From Kutzneria viridogrisea (lineage in GTDB: Bacteria > Actinomycetota > Actinomycetes > Mycobacteriales > Pseudonocardiaceae): a stretch of DNA of 64,000 nt. Below, piece by piece: positions 16,255 to 29,968 of the stretch. The position numbers and the translations under genes were made by a program. The stretch is taken from the NCBI GenBank assembly GCA_014138725.1, contig JACJID010000005.1, forward strand, positions 248,001-312,000. The letters run 5' to 3'. Positions within the stretch are counted from its first letter, which is position 1; each line of letters begins with the position of its first letter. The notes beneath the pieces were generated by a model. That model was not told the DNA's origin, searched no databases, and was given only the letters and a program-made list of their open reading frames with translations.

Positions 16255-17870
16255 GGACGACCACTCTCGCCGAGGGCGTCGAGGGCAGCAACTCGCTGCT
16301 GAACATCAGCATCTTCGGCGCGTTCGTGCTGATCACGCTGGTGATCGTGTTCCGGGCCAGCCGCAACACCAAGACCGCCACCGACTACTACGCGGCGGGC
16401 CGCGCGTTCACCGGACCGCAGAACGGCATCGCCATCTCCGGCGACTACCTGTCGGCCGCGTCCTTCCTCGGCATCGCGGGCGCCATCGCCATCAACGGCT
16501 ACGACGGCTTCCTGTACTCCATCGGCTTCCTGGTGGCCTGGCTGGTCGCCCTGTTGCTGGTCGCCGAGCTGCTGCGCAACACCGGCAAGTTCACCATGGC
16601 CGACGTGCTCAGCTTCCGGATGAAGCAGGGCCCGGTGCGCACCGCAGCGGCGATCTCCACCCTGGCGGTCACCTTCTTCTACCTGCTGGCCCAGATGAAC
16701 GGCGCGGGCGGGCTGGTCGCCCTGCTGCTGGGCGTCACCAGCGGGGTCGGCCAGGCCGTGGTGATCACCGTGGTCGGCGTGATCATGATCGTGTACGTGC
16801 TGATCGGCGGCATGCGCGGCACCACCTGGGTGCAGATCATCAAGGCGGTACTGCTGATCGTCGGCGCCGCCGCGATGACGGTCTGGGTGCTGGGCCACTA
16901 CGGCTTCAACCTGTCCTCGCTGCTCGGCGACGCGGTCGCCCACGGGGGCAAGTCCGGTGAGGCGCTGCTCGGCCCCGGCAAGCAGTACGGGGCGACCGGC
17001 GTCTCGCGGCTGGACTTCCTGTCCCTGGGCATCGCGCTGGTGCTGGGCACCGCGGGCCTGCCGCACGTGCTGATGCGCTTCTACACCGTGCCGACCGCCA
17101 AGGAGGCGCGTCGTTCCGTGGTGTGGGCGATCGGCCTGATCGGCGTGTTCTACCTGTTCACCCTGGTGCTGGGCTACGGAGCGGGTGCGCTGGTCGGCCC
17201 CGACAAGATCAACGCCGCCCCCGGCAAGGTCAACTCGGCGGCCCCGCTGCTGGCGCAGGCCCTGGGCGGGCCCGTGCTGCTCGGCTTCATCGCCGCGGTG
17301 GCCTTCGCGACGATCCTGGCCGTGGTGGCCGGGCTGACCATCACCGCATCGGCCTCGTTCGCGCACGACGTGTACGTGAACGTGATCAAGAAGGGTTCGC
17401 GGGACGCCGCGAAGTCCGAGGTGAAGGTGGCCCGCTGGTCCGCGGTGGTGATCGGCATCGTGTCGATCATCGGCGGCATCGTCACCAACGGCCAGAACGT
17501 GGCCTTCCTGGTGGCGCTGGCCTTCGCCGTCGCGGCCTCGGCGAACCTGCCGACGATCCTGTACTCGCTGTTCTGGAAGCGGTTCAACACCTCGGGCGCG
17601 GTGTGGAGCATCTACGGCGGCCTGATCGTCACCGTGGTGCTGATCGTGTTCTCGCCGGTGGTCTCCGGCACCAAGACCTCGATCTGGCCGGACGCGCACT
17701 TCGACTGGTTCCCGCTGTCCAACCCGGGCATCGTGTCGATCCCGGTGTCCTTCCTGCTCGGCTACCTGGGCACGGTGCTGTCCAAGGACAAGGCCGACGC
17801 GGCCAAGTACGCCGAGATGGAGGTCCGCGCGCTGACCGGCGCCGGTGCCGAGAAGGCCATCGAGCACTGA
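16251..17870 (+). CDS. actP: Cation/acetate symporter, SSS family
   Basis: Sodium:solute symporter of 539 residues with about thirteen membrane helices. It probably takes up acetate or other short monocarboxylates. ActP/MctC-like motifs include YYAAGRAFTGPQNGIAISGD, SAASFLGIAGAIA and the Q-M-N-G-A-G-G segment in helix 4. Length matches ActP (about 540-550). It is translationally coupled to the DUF485 gene. The exact substrate cannot be read from sequence. Confidence 0.88.
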   Translation: MRTTTLAEGVEGSNSLLNISIFGAFVLITLVIVFRASRNTKTATDYYAAGRAFTGPQNGIAISGDYLSAASFLGIAGAIAINGYDGFLYSIGFLVAWLVALLLVAELLRNTGKFTMADVLSFRMKQGPVRTAAAISTLAVTFFYLLAQMNGAGGLVALLLGVTSGVGQAVVITVVGVIMIVYVLIGGMRGTTWVQIIKAVLLIVGAAAMTVWVLGHYGFNLSSLLGDAVAHGGKSGEALLGPGKQYGATGVSRLDFLSLGIALVLGTAGLPHVLMRFYTVPTAKEARRSVVWAIGLIGVFYLFTLVLGYGAGALVGPDKINAAPGKVNSAAPLLAQALGGPVLLGFIAAVAFATILAVVAGLTITASASFAHDVYVNVIKKGSRDAAKSEVKVARWSAVVIGIVSIIGGIVTNGQNVAFLVALAFAVAASANLPTILYSLFWKRFNTSGAVWSIYGGLIVTVVLIVFSPVVSGTKTSIWPDAHFDWFPLSNPGIVSIPVSFLLGYLGTVLSKDKADAAKYAEMEVRALTGAGAEKAIEH

Positions 17871-17907
17871 GTGCGGAGGGGGCTGGGTGACCAGCCCCCT
17901 CCCCTGC

Positions 17908-18447
17908 TCACAGCCCCAGCGCGCTGATCGCCTGCTTGACGATCTGCTTCGCCTTGATCGTCTGCTTCTGGTCGGTGTTCACCACGACCGCCGAGCCGCC
18001 CTTGGCCACCGCGTAGACCGCGCCGCTGGCCGCGGACAGCGAGCCGCCCTCCCAGCCGCCGGTCAGTTCGGCCTTGTCCGAGGTCTTCACCGGGGCCGCC
18101 CGGTCCACCAGCCCCTTGGCCGCCGCCGCGTCACCCACGTACACCTGCACGGTGACCTGCTTGCTGTTGCCGAAGCTGTAGAAGAAGCAGGCCGGGTGCG
18201 GCTTGTCCGCCGACACCTGCACCTTGGTGACCTTCTCCCCGTTGGCGTCCGCCACGAACTCCGAGCTCAGGTAGGGGCACTGCCCGTCAGCCGCCGGCTG
18301 CGGCGTGCCGGGTACCGCCGCCGCGCTGGTGGTGGCCGGTGCACTGCTGCTCGCCGTCGTGCTGGTCGGCGCCGGTTGGCTGCCCGGCGAGGAGCACGCC
18401 GCCAGCCCGAGGACCAGGAAACCACCGACCACACCCACTCGTCGCAT
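17908..18447 (-). CDS. Secreted lipoprotein, DUF2020-like
   Basis: Protein of 179 residues with a lipoprotein signal peptide (MRRVGVVGGFLVLGLAACSS; lipid-acceptor Cys at about residue 18). A Ser/Thr/Pro/Ala-rich linker is followed by a compact domain starting QCPYLSSEFV and including HPACFFYSFG. Its two Cys residues may form a disulfide. The CPYL start resembles the DUF2020 domain of actinobacterial lipoproteins; I am moderately sure of that. The ATG at 18447 has GGGGGAG just upstream. Function is unknown. It is convergent with actP, 37 bases apart. Confidence 0.8.
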   Translation of the reverse strand: MRRVGVVGGFLVLGLAACSSPGSQPAPTSTTASSSAPATTSAAAVPGTPQPAADGQCPYLSSEFVADANGEKVTKVQVSADKPHPACFFYSFGNSKQVTVQVYVGDAAAAKGLVDRAAPVKTSDKAELTGGWEGGSLSAASGAVYAVAKGGSAVVVNTDQKQTIKAKQIVKQAISALGL

Positions 18448-18528
18448 CACTCCCCCATCCTCTACGCGGACCGGACCCCACGCGTTCCGGGGTCGGCTGC
18501 TCGCCAAGGCGGCCGCAGGCTCGCCACC

Positions 18529-18616
18529 GGGGGTCCAGGGGGCGAAGCCCTCCTGGCTCGGGGTCTGGGGCGAGAGCCCCGGGTCGGGGGTCTGGGGGTC
18601 GCCCCCCAGAACAAAA
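18529..18616. repeat. GC-rich palindromic dispersed repeat, copy B
   Basis: This copy joins three small palindromes: gggggtccagggggcgaagc with its partner, ggggtctggggcgagagccc, and the gggtctgggggtcgcccccc core seen at 1021-1055. It lies between the tRNA-Ala terminator and the lipoprotein gene. The rest of 18448-18528 holds no gene. Confidence 0.55.
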
Positions 18617-18621
18617 GACGA

Positions 18622-18657
18622 GCGCCCCGGTTCGCGCATTCTGCGAACACGGAGCGC
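18622..18657 (-). terminator. Terminator of tRNA-Ala
   Basis: An interrupted hairpin consists of an outer 8-base-pair stem gcgccccg/cggagcgc with one mismatch and an inner gttcgc/gcgaac stem. On the minus strand it is followed by TCGTCTTTTGTTC. It lies 11 bases beyond the tRNA. Confidence 0.65.
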
Positions 18658-18668
18658 CCACAAGCGAG

Positions 18669-18741
18669 TGGAGACGAGGGGAATCGAACCCCTAACCCCC
18701 GCCTTGCAAAGGCGGTGCTCTGCCAATTGAGCTACGTCCCC
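18669..18741 (-). tRNA. tRNA-Ala (anticodon TGC)
   Basis: The 73-nt minus-strand cloverleaf has acceptor GGGGACG/CGTCTCC, discriminator A, D-loop AATTGGCA, anticodon stem-loop CCGCC-TTTGCAA-GGCGG and T arm GGGGTTCGATTCCCC. CCA is not encoded. tRNA-Ile and tRNA-Ala downstream of gyrA are a conserved actinobacterial arrangement. Confidence 0.96.
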
Positions 18742-18795
18742 GTGCCCGAGGACGAGCGATCATTCAGGCCGCCCGCCCTCGGACCAAGCTGGTGT

Positions 18796-18915
18796 TCAGT
18801 CGGTCGGCGCCGTCGCCTCGCGCCACAGGTCGGCCTCTGCCTTCGCCGAGCGCTGACGGCGCACGAACAGCAGGACAACCGCAGCCACGGCCGCGATAGC
18901 GATGTACTTCTTCAC
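18796..18915 (-). CDS. DLW-39 family protein
   Basis: A 39-residue membrane-anchored peptide (MKKYIAIAAVAAVVLLFVRR, then basic and acidic residues) ends in a tail that includes the family hallmark DLW (EADLWREAT). The GTG start at 18915 has a strong AAGGAGG 9 bases upstream. Exact length and DLW motif match the actinobacterial DLW-39 family, usually found near gyrA and the Ile/Ala tRNAs. Its function is unknown. It lies between the two tRNA genes. Confidence 0.85.
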   Translation of the reverse strand: MKKYIAIAAVAAVVLLFVRRQRSAKAEADLWREATAPTD

Positions 18916-19021
18916 GTCGAGTCGCCTCCTTGGCGCTTCCGCCCCTGAGCATGGGGACTGTGCCGTCCCCCACGATACAACGATCCGGTCACCACCGAAG
19001 TTCCGTCACCCCGTAGAGAAC

Positions 19022-19075
19022 GGGGGTCCAGGGGGCTTGCCCTCTGGCTTGGGGTCTGGGGCGAGAGCCCCAGAA
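19022..19075. repeat. GC-rich palindromic dispersed repeat, copy C
   Basis: Contains gggggtccagggggcttgcc and ggggtctggggcgagagccc followed by ccagaac, closely matching the first two palindromes of copy B. It lies between DLW-39 and the 3' end of tRNA-Ile. Confidence 0.55.
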
Positions 19076-19081
19076 CTACTC

Positions 19082-19134
19082 CGGAACGATGAAGGCCCGC
19101 GCGCAGCGCGGGCACATTCAACCGAATCGTTCCG
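19082..19134 (-). terminator. Nested inverted repeat after tRNA-Ile
   Basis: An outer 9-base-pair stem (cggaacgat with atcgttccg) encloses an inner 8-base-pair stem (gcccgcgc with gcgcgggc). The structure abuts the last base of tRNA-Ile. There is no T tract, so it could instead guide 3' processing. Confidence 0.4.
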
Positions 19135-19208
19135 TGGGCCCAGGAGGACTTGAACCTCCGACCTCTTCGTTATCAGCGAAGCGCTCTAACCGCCTGAGCT
19201 ATGGGCCC
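19135..19208 (-). tRNA. tRNA-Ile (anticodon GAT)
   Basis: The 74-nt minus-strand cloverleaf has acceptor GGGCCCA/TGGGCCC, discriminator A, anticodon stem-loop CTTCG-CTGATAA-CGAAG and T arm GGAGGTTCAAGTCCTCC. CCA is not encoded. It lies 50 bases downstream of the DUF3566 gene on the same strand. Confidence 0.96.
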
Positions 19209-19258
19209 TCGATCTGGGAGAAACCTTACCGCACGAGTGGCGGTGATCCCAAACCGGG

Positions 19259-20131
19259 TCACTCCCTCTCGGAGAGGGTGACTTCGATGCCTCCGGCCAG
19301 GTCAGCGGAGACGTTGTAGATGAACGCGCTCACCGTGCCCAGCGCAGTGAACAGGATCACGTTCACCAGGCCGACCACGGCGGCGACCCCGAACACCCTG
19401 CCGACGTTGATCAGGTCACCGCCGCTGGTGTCCCCACCCTGCACCAGGTCGTTGTAGGTGCCGTTCAGCTTGTTCCACACGCCCATGCCCTGGAGCACGC
19501 CGTAGAGCACGCCGACGGCGACCATCCACACCAGGAACATGGCGAAACCCAGCACCAGCGCCAACTTCAGCACCGACCAGGGGTCGACCCGCTTGACCTG
19601 GAGGCTGGCCCGCCTGGGCCCGCGCCCCGGCCTGCGCAGCGCGGTGGGGGCCGCCCCGCCTCGTGCGGACCCGGCGCCACCGAGGTTGACGGAGGTGCGT
19701 GCGGCCGCACCGGCCGCCGCGGCACCGGGGGTCGCCGCGGCGGCGGCCGTGCCGGTGACCACGGGCCGGAAGTTGGTGGTGGCCTGCGAACTGGTGTCCA
19801 CGGCGGGCGCGCTGTAGCCCGCCGGGGCCTGCGGGTACGCACTGGGCGCGACGGGCGAGACCGTCGGCGCCTGCACGGTTTCCGCCTCGATGGCGGCGTT
19901 GTCCGCGGTGACCCGCTGCCAGGGCGGCGGCGCCGAGGAGGTCTCCGCCCCCTCGGCGGGCTTGCCGACCTCGATCTTCTTGGTCTCCTGCTCGTGGTTC
20001 GCGCCATTGGTCGACGGCGCCGCCGGGGCTGCCTGCTCAACAGGGGCCGGACTGTCGGTGGCGACCGACTTGGTCTCGGCGTCCTGCTCGGCCTTGGCTT
20101 CCGGCTTGTCCGGGGTCTCCGGAGTAGTCAC
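19259..20131 (-). CDS. DUF3566 transmembrane protein (Rv0007-like)
   Basis: Protein of 290 residues with a long disordered Ala/Pro/Thr-rich cytoplasmic N-terminus (about 1-185). The DUF3566 domain follows, with two membrane helices (about 195-225 and 255-280), the basic ASLQVKRVDPWSVLKLAL entry and the FNVSAD-like exit SAFIYNVSADLAGGIEVTL. Always found after gyrA in actinobacteria; the M. tuberculosis counterpart is Rv0007. Function is unknown. Start is GTG at 20131, 42 bases after the gyrA stop. Confidence 0.9.
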   Translation of the reverse strand: MTTPETPDKPEAKAEQDAETKSVATDSPAPVEQAAPAAPSTNGANHEQETKKIEVGKPAEGAETSSAPPPWQRVTADNAAIEAETVQAPTVSPVAPSAYPQAPAGYSAPAVDTSSQATTNFRPVVTGTAAAAATPGAAAAGAAARTSVNLGGAGSARGGAAPTALRRPGRGPRRASLQVKRVDPWSVLKLALVLGFAMFLVWMVAVGVLYGVLQGMGVWNKLNGTYNDLVQGGDTSGGDLINVGRVFGVAAVVGLVNVILFTALGTVSAFIYNVSADLAGGIEVTLSERE

Positions 20132-20173
20132 GAGCTAGTCCTCGGGTCGTTGGCGTGCTGGTCCCTGATCGGT

Positions 20174-22693
<2,520 letters not shown>

Positions 22694-22744
22694 GACTGGC
22701 CATTCCTCTCACACGCGTTGGCCCCGCTGCGGTACTGCTCGAAC

Positions 22745-24925
<2,181 letters not shown>

Positions 24926-24963
24926 CTACGTTCCTCTCCGACGCTCACTGACCGGCGCGTCGC

Positions 24964-24979
24964 AGTTTCATGTGAAACA
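24964..24979. promoter_or_regulatory. parS-like site between gyrB and the DUF721 gene
   Basis: AGTTTCATGTGAAACA matches the bacterial parS consensus TGTTTCACGTGAAACA at 14 of 16 positions. It lies just beyond the stop of the DUF721 gene, about 13 kb from parB. ParB binding is inference. Confidence 0.5.
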
Positions 24980-24982
24980 TCG

Positions 24983-25720
24983 TCAGCCGTACGTGTCGCG
25001 CGGGCCTCGCCCGGGCGCGTGCAGCGGCCCGAACCGCCAGTTGGGCGCCGAGGGCCCCTGGACCTTGAGCCGCTTGACCACGTTGGGCCCGATGCCCGCC
25101 GCGATGCGCTGCAAGAGCTGGCGCTGCAACAGTCGGAGCTGGGTGGCCCAGGCCGTGGACTCGGCCTGCACCACGAGTTCGCCGTCACGCAGGGTGATGG
25201 GCTTCGCGTGCTGGGCCACGTCCTCGCCGACCAGTTTCGCCCACCGCGCGAACACCTGCCCGCCGGAGAGCTGCTCGGTCCAGCCCCGCTCCGCGGCGAT
25301 CCGGGCGGCCAGCCTGCCCAGCGGTTGCGGGTCCCGGTCGTCCGCGCCGGGGCCCGACCACCGGCGCCGGCGGCCACTGCCCGCGCTCGGGTTACGCAGC
25401 TTGCCCCGGCGCCCGGCGCCCCGCGCCTTGACCGAGGCGCGGGCCGATTCGAGGGCCGCGCGGGCCAGGTCGGAGCCCTTCAGTCCCTCCGGCAGGCCCT
25501 CGATCCCCCGCGCGGGTTGTCCACCACCGGGTGACGCAGCTGTGGAGTTCTCGGGGTCATTTAGGCCATTTGTCCTATTTTCCGAGGCTCCAGAGCCTGG
25601 CTGACGCCCCGGAGTGACCGAGTTATCCACACCATCCACAGGTTTGTCCCCAGTTGTGCGATGGGACACACCTCGCTTGTTCACCCCGAGTGGCCTATTG
25701 ACGGGCGGTTCAGCCGACAC
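24983..25720 (-). CDS. DUF721 (DciA-like) protein
   Basis: Protein of 245 residues. The N-terminal half is disordered and basic. The C-terminal DUF721 domain (about 130-245) has [25 protein letters not shown] and [19 protein letters not shown]721 proteins such as DciA help load or activate the replicative helicase DnaB in bacteria lacking DnaC; this role is established for some members, including mycobacterial Rv0004. The GTG at 25720 overlaps the recF stop region, with GAGG 6 bases upstream. Position between recF and gyrB is conserved. Its 5' coding part contains two DnaA-box-like sequences. Confidence 0.88.
   Translation of the reverse strand: MSAEPPVNRPLGVNKRGVSHRTTGDKPVDGVDNSVTPGRQPGSGASENRTNGLNDPENSTAASPGGGQPARGIEGLPEGLKGSDLARAALESARASVKARGAGRRGKLRNPSAGSGRRRRWSGPGADDRDPQPLGRLAARIAAERGWTEQLSGGQVFARWAKLVGEDVAQHAKPITLRDGELVVQAESTAWATQLRLLQRQLLQRIAAGIGPNVVKRLKVQGPSAPNWRFGPLHAPGRGPRDTYG
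25517..25631. promoter_or_regulatory. DnaA-box-like sites inside the DUF721 gene
   Basis: TTATCCACA at 25623-25631 is the perfect E. coli-type DnaA box, and TTGTCCACC at 25517-25525 is one base from the actinobacterial consensus. Both lie in the disordered N-terminal coding part of the DUF721 gene, where codon constraint is low. Confidence 0.4.
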
Positions 25721-26863
25721 GGTTCACCTCGCCCTCGTGGACCTCGTAGCGGGCACCCGCAAGTTCCTCGGGCACGTCCTCGGCAACGGCAGCGGTCACC
25801 AGCACCTGCTCCGCCGCCGCGGCCACCTTGGCCAGCTGCTGCCTGCGCCTGCGGTCGAGCTCGGCGAACACGTCGTCGAGCACGAGCACCGGTTCGGCGC
25901 CATCATCGCGCAGCAACTCGTACGCACCCAGCCGCAACGCCAGTGCGAAGGACCACGACTCTCCGTGACTGGCGTAGCCCTTGGCCGGGGCCGCGCCGAG
26001 CACCAGTTCCAGGTCGTCCCGGTGCGGTCCGACCAGGCTGACCCCGCGTTCGATCTCCTGCGGGCGGACCCTGGCCAGCTCGGTGAGCAAGGCCGCCTCC
26101 AGGCTGGCGATGTCCGCGCGCGGACCTCCCGGCACGCCGTAGCCCTCGGGCAGCGACTCACCCAGCGAGCAGCGGTACCGGATCTCGGCGGGCCGCGACT
26201 CCGGTGCGACCCCGGCGTACGCCGCGCTGACCAACGGCCCGAGGTCGGCGACCAGGTCCAGCCGCCCGGCGAGCAGCTGTGCGCCGTGCGCGGCGAGGTG
26301 GCCGTCCCAGACCTCCAGCGTGCGGATGTCCCCGCTGCCACCGGCGCGCCGGGCCGAGCCAGCGGTCTTCAGCAGCGCGCCCCGCTGGCGCAGCACCCGC
26401 TCGTAGTCGGAGCGGACCCCGGCGTACCGGGGCGCCCGCGCCACGAGCAGGTCGTCGAGGAACCGCCTGCGCTCACCGGGATCGCCGCGCACCAGCGCCA
26501 GGTCCTCCGGCGCGAACAGCACGGTGCGCAGGATGCCCAGCACGTCGCGCGAGCGGGGAACCGGACCGCGGTTGACCCGTGCCCGGTTCGCCTTGCCCGG
26601 CGTGATCTCCAGCTCGACCAGCAGTTCGCGGCCCGCGTTGACCACGGCCGTGCGCACCACGGACCGCGCGCAGCCCATCCTGACCAGCGGGGCGTCGGTG
26701 GCCACCCGGTGCGAGCCCAGGGTGGCCACGTAGCCGATGGCCTCGACCAGGTTCGTCTTGCCCTGGCCGTTCCTGCCGACGAACACGCTCACGCCGGGGT
26801 CGAACGACAGGTCGGCGTGCTCCCAGGAACGGAAGTCGACGACCTGTAGGTGGCGGACGTACA

Positions 26864-26864
<1 letters not shown>
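25710..26864 (-). CDS. recF: RecF, DNA repair and recombination ATPase
   Basis: SMC-like ATPase loading RecA at single-strand gaps with RecO and RecR. The 384 residues include Walker A GRNGQGKT at 30-37, a signature region, and Walker B near [14 protein letters not shown]. The N-terminus [14 protein letters not shown] is typical. Start ATG 26864 overlaps the gnd stop by one base (TGATG). A longer in-frame form reaching 27023 lies inside gnd and is rejected. Length equals M. tuberculosis RecF (385). Confidence 0.96.
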
Positions 26865-27745
<881 letters not shown>

Positions 27746-27775
27746 GATCGCAGTCCTCCCGTGTTAGCAGGCTGC

Positions 27776-28912
27776 TCAGCCGGGCAGGCGCACCGGCATC
27801 AGCAGGTAGAGGTAGCCCTCCACCACGCTTCCATCCTCGCTGACCGGCTTGATCAATGCAGGCCTGCTCGGTGTGGTGAACGACAAGTGTGCGCGATCAG
27901 TCCCTACCGCCTGCAGGCCGTCCAGCAGGTAGCCCGGGTTGAAGGCGATGGTGACCGGCTCGCCGGTGAACTCGCAGGGCAGCTCCTCCTCGGCGCTGCC
28001 CTCGTCGTCCCCACCGGCGGACAGCCGCAGACCGGCCTCGGTGAACTCCAGCCGGACCTGGGTGCCGCGCTCGGCGACCAGCGAGACGCGCTTGATCGCC
28101 TGGACCAGCGAGGTGACCTCGATGATCGCCGCGGAGGCGTGGTCGGCGGGCAGCAGCTGGCGGTACTTGGGGAACTCCGCGTCCAGCAGGCGGGTGGTGG
28201 TGCGGCGGCCGGTGCCGGACAGGCCGAGCAGCCCGTCCCCGGAGGCCAGCGAGAGCTCCACCGTGGTGCCGCTGCTGCCGAGGGTCTTGGCCGCCTCGGC
28301 CAGGGTGCGCGCCGGGACCAGCACGGCGGTCTCCACCTGGTCGGCGGGCTGCCACTCGAACTCGCGCATGGCAAGGCGGAACCGGTCGGTGGCGACCATG
28401 GTCAGCTTGTCCCCGTTGAACTCCACCCGGACGCCGGTGAGCATCGGCAGGGTGTCGTCCTTGCCCGCGGCGACAGCCACCTGGGACACGGCCGAGCTGA
28501 AGATCTCACCCGGGAGGGCACCGGCGCGCTGCGGCATGGCGGGCAGCTGCGGGTAGTCCTCGACCGGCATGGTCGGCAGGCTGAACTTGGCGCTGCCACA
28601 GGTGATCGCGACCCGGGCGCCGTCCACGGAGATCTCGACGGGGTGGTTGGGCAGGGCCTTGGTGATGTCGGCGAGCAGTCGCCCCGAGACCAGGGTCTTG
28701 CCGCCCGCGGCGATCGTCGCGGGGACGCCCACCGTGGCGGAGACCTCGTAGTCGAAGCCGGAGACGGTCAGCGCCTCGCCGGTGTCGCCCTCCTCGGAGC
28801 CAGCGTCGAGCAGCACCCCGCCCAGCACCGGGACCGGTGGCCGGGACGGCAGGCTGCGCGCGACCCAGGCGACGGCGTCCGCGAGTCCGTCGCGCTCGAC
28901 GCGGATCTTCAT
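27776..28912 (-). CDS. dnaN: DNA polymerase III beta sliding clamp
   Basis: Ring-shaped processivity clamp of the replicative polymerase, 378 residues with three repeated clamp domains. Characteristic segments are [47 protein letters not shown], and the C-terminal end LYLLMPVRL that forms the peptide-binding pocket. The start ATG at 28912 lies at the dnaN-proximal edge of oriC. It is the second gene of the dnaA-dnaN-gnd-recF order. Confidence 0.97.
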   Translation of the reverse strand: MKIRVERDGLADAVAWVARSLPSRPPVPVLGGVLLDAGSEEGDTGEALTVSGFDYEVSATVGVPATIAAGGKTLVSGRLLADITKALPNHPVEISVDGARVAITCGSAKFSLPTMPVEDYPQLPAMPQRAGALPGEIFSSAVSQVAVAAGKDDTLPMLTGVRVEFNGDKLTMVATDRFRLAMREFEWQPADQVETAVLVPARTLAEAAKTLGSSGTTVELSLASGDGLLGLSGTGRRTTTRLLDAEFPKYRQLLPADHASAAIIEVTSLVQAIKRVSLVAERGTQVRLEFTEAGLRLSAGGDDEGSAEEELPCEFTGEPVTIAFNPGYLLDGLQAVGTDRAHLSFTTPSRPALIKPVSEDGSVVEGYLYLLMPVRLPG

Positions 28913-29072
28913 GGGGGCGTCCTTTCCGGTTGGCCACGACCCACGTGTGGTCGGGCTGGCGCATCCAGGCTCTGGAGGAGGGGTCCCAACCGTAGAGCGT
29001 GTGACGGCCTCTCGTCATGTCGGGGCCGACCTCTCGCACCGGCGAGTAGTCCCCACCTCCAGGCCACCCCCT

Positions 29073-29105
29073 GTTTTTCTTCTTTTCACCTCTTCGAAGA
29101 GAAAA
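29073..29105. promoter_or_regulatory. AT-richer palindromic segment, candidate DNA unwinding element
   Basis: A T-rich run (GTTTTTCTTCTTTTC) leads into the perfect 12-base palindrome CTCTTCGAAGAG and then AAAA. It is the least GC-rich stretch of the origin and sits on the dnaN side of the DnaA boxes. Assignment as unwinding element is inference. Confidence 0.4.
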
Positions 29106-29134
29106 CTCGTAACAGCAGTAGGGGCTGTGGATTG

Positions 29135-29389
29135 TGTGGACAGACCCCGTTTGCGCTGTTCAGGTGACGTCCGACCCTGTGGGCAAGTACCCCCAGTCAC
29201 CGGTGGACAACTCGGCTACCCCGTGGACAACTTCCGGGCTGCTCCGTTCGGTCCACAGTTGGGCCGAGTTGTCCACACAGCTGTCCCCAGATGTGGGTCC
29301 GCGCGTCCCCAGGTCTTACACAGGGTGGCGAGCCTTTCCACAGACCCAAAAGTGGCCTGGGTCTCCCCGGAGCGGGCAGTTGTGGACAA
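29135..29389. promoter_or_regulatory. DnaA-box cluster of oriC
   Basis: Perfect boxes are TTGTCCACA at 29269-29277 and TGTGGACAA at 29381-29389. One-mismatch boxes are TGTGGACAG 29135, TGTGGGCAA 29178, GGTGGACAA 29202 and CGTGGACAA 29222. Weaker ones are CGGTCCACA 29249, CTGTCCCCA 29281 and CTTTCCACA 29334, with a lone CGTGGACAG at 29551. The first four all point the same way, spaced 43, 24 and 20 bases. Confidence 0.85.
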
Positions 29390-29885
29390 CTTTTCTCAGG
29401 AACCGGGTCCCGCGAGGGGGTACCCACCCCAGAAAAGTTCACGCGACGGTGGTTGCGCGGCAGAGTTTTCTGGCCGGGGTACCGGGCGCGACGCGGGGGT
29501 CAGCGGGGAAAAGTCCGGCGTTCGGTGAGGTGTCGCGGGCGGCTCGGAGCCGTGGACAGGGGTGAGGACCCGGGCGGACGGCGCCGAGTTTTCTGGTTCG
29601 GGTACCCGGCGCGGCGTCGGTGGCTGCGGGAAAAGTCTGCCGCCCCGCCCCGGACCCCGCGCGACCGCCCACCTGTTTCTGGCCGGGGGTCCTGGCCGGG
29701 CGCGACACCTCACTGGGAAAAGTTTGGCGCTCGCCGGGGTGATGCGGCCGGCATCACCGGCCGACCCGACACCTTTCTATAGGGAGTGCGTTGCGCGGCC
29801 CAGGACCCAGCTCAGAAAGATCCGGCGTCGGCCAGGGGGTTTCTCACCGGGCTCGGCGCGCGACCGGGCACCGTCAACAGAAAGG
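29388..29885. repeat. Array of six spaced inverted repeats in oriC
   Basis: Six units each have a left arm (T)TTTCT and a right arm (A/G)GAAA(A)G separated by exactly 34 or 35 bases. Left/right arms are 29391-29396/29431-29437, 29466-29471/29507-29512, 29589-29594/29629-29634, 29676-29680/29716-29721, 29774-29778/29814-29819 and 29840-29844/29879-29884. In unit 1 the arms are a perfect 9-base inverted repeat, AACTTTTCT/AGAAAAGTT. Interiors are GC-rich and only partly alike; units 1-3 share GGTACC. Several right arms are followed by a (T)CCGGCGTCGG-like tail. Confidence 0.8.
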
Positions 29886-29917
29886 TGTCGGCGGGATCGG
29901 GGTGGGTCAGGACATGG

Positions 29918-29951
29918 CACGGGGGCGAGCGGTGGTCCGCTCGCCCCCGTG
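29918..29951 (-). terminator. Terminator of dnaA
   Basis: A perfect 15-base-pair stem, cacgggggcgagcgg (29918-29932) with its complement at 29937-29951, encloses a 4-base loop. It lies 17 bases beyond the dnaA stop, between dnaA and the repeat array, and would keep dnaA transcription out of oriC. There is no marked T tract. Confidence 0.7.
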
Positions 29952-29968
29952 TTGGAAGGAGGGGTGGG

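Larger units (their letters stand above)
28913..29968. other. oriC: Chromosomal replication origin oriC (dnaA-dnaN intergenic region)
   Basis: A 1056-base gap without a credible gene lies between dnaA and dnaN, the standard actinobacterial origin position. From the dnaN side it contains an AT-richer stretch with a CTCTTCGAAGAG palindrome (29073-29105), a DnaA-box cluster (29135-29389), a six-unit inverted-repeat array (29388-29885) and the dnaA terminator (29918-29951). Short open frames here have no ribosome binding sites or homology that I recognise. Confidence 0.93.
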
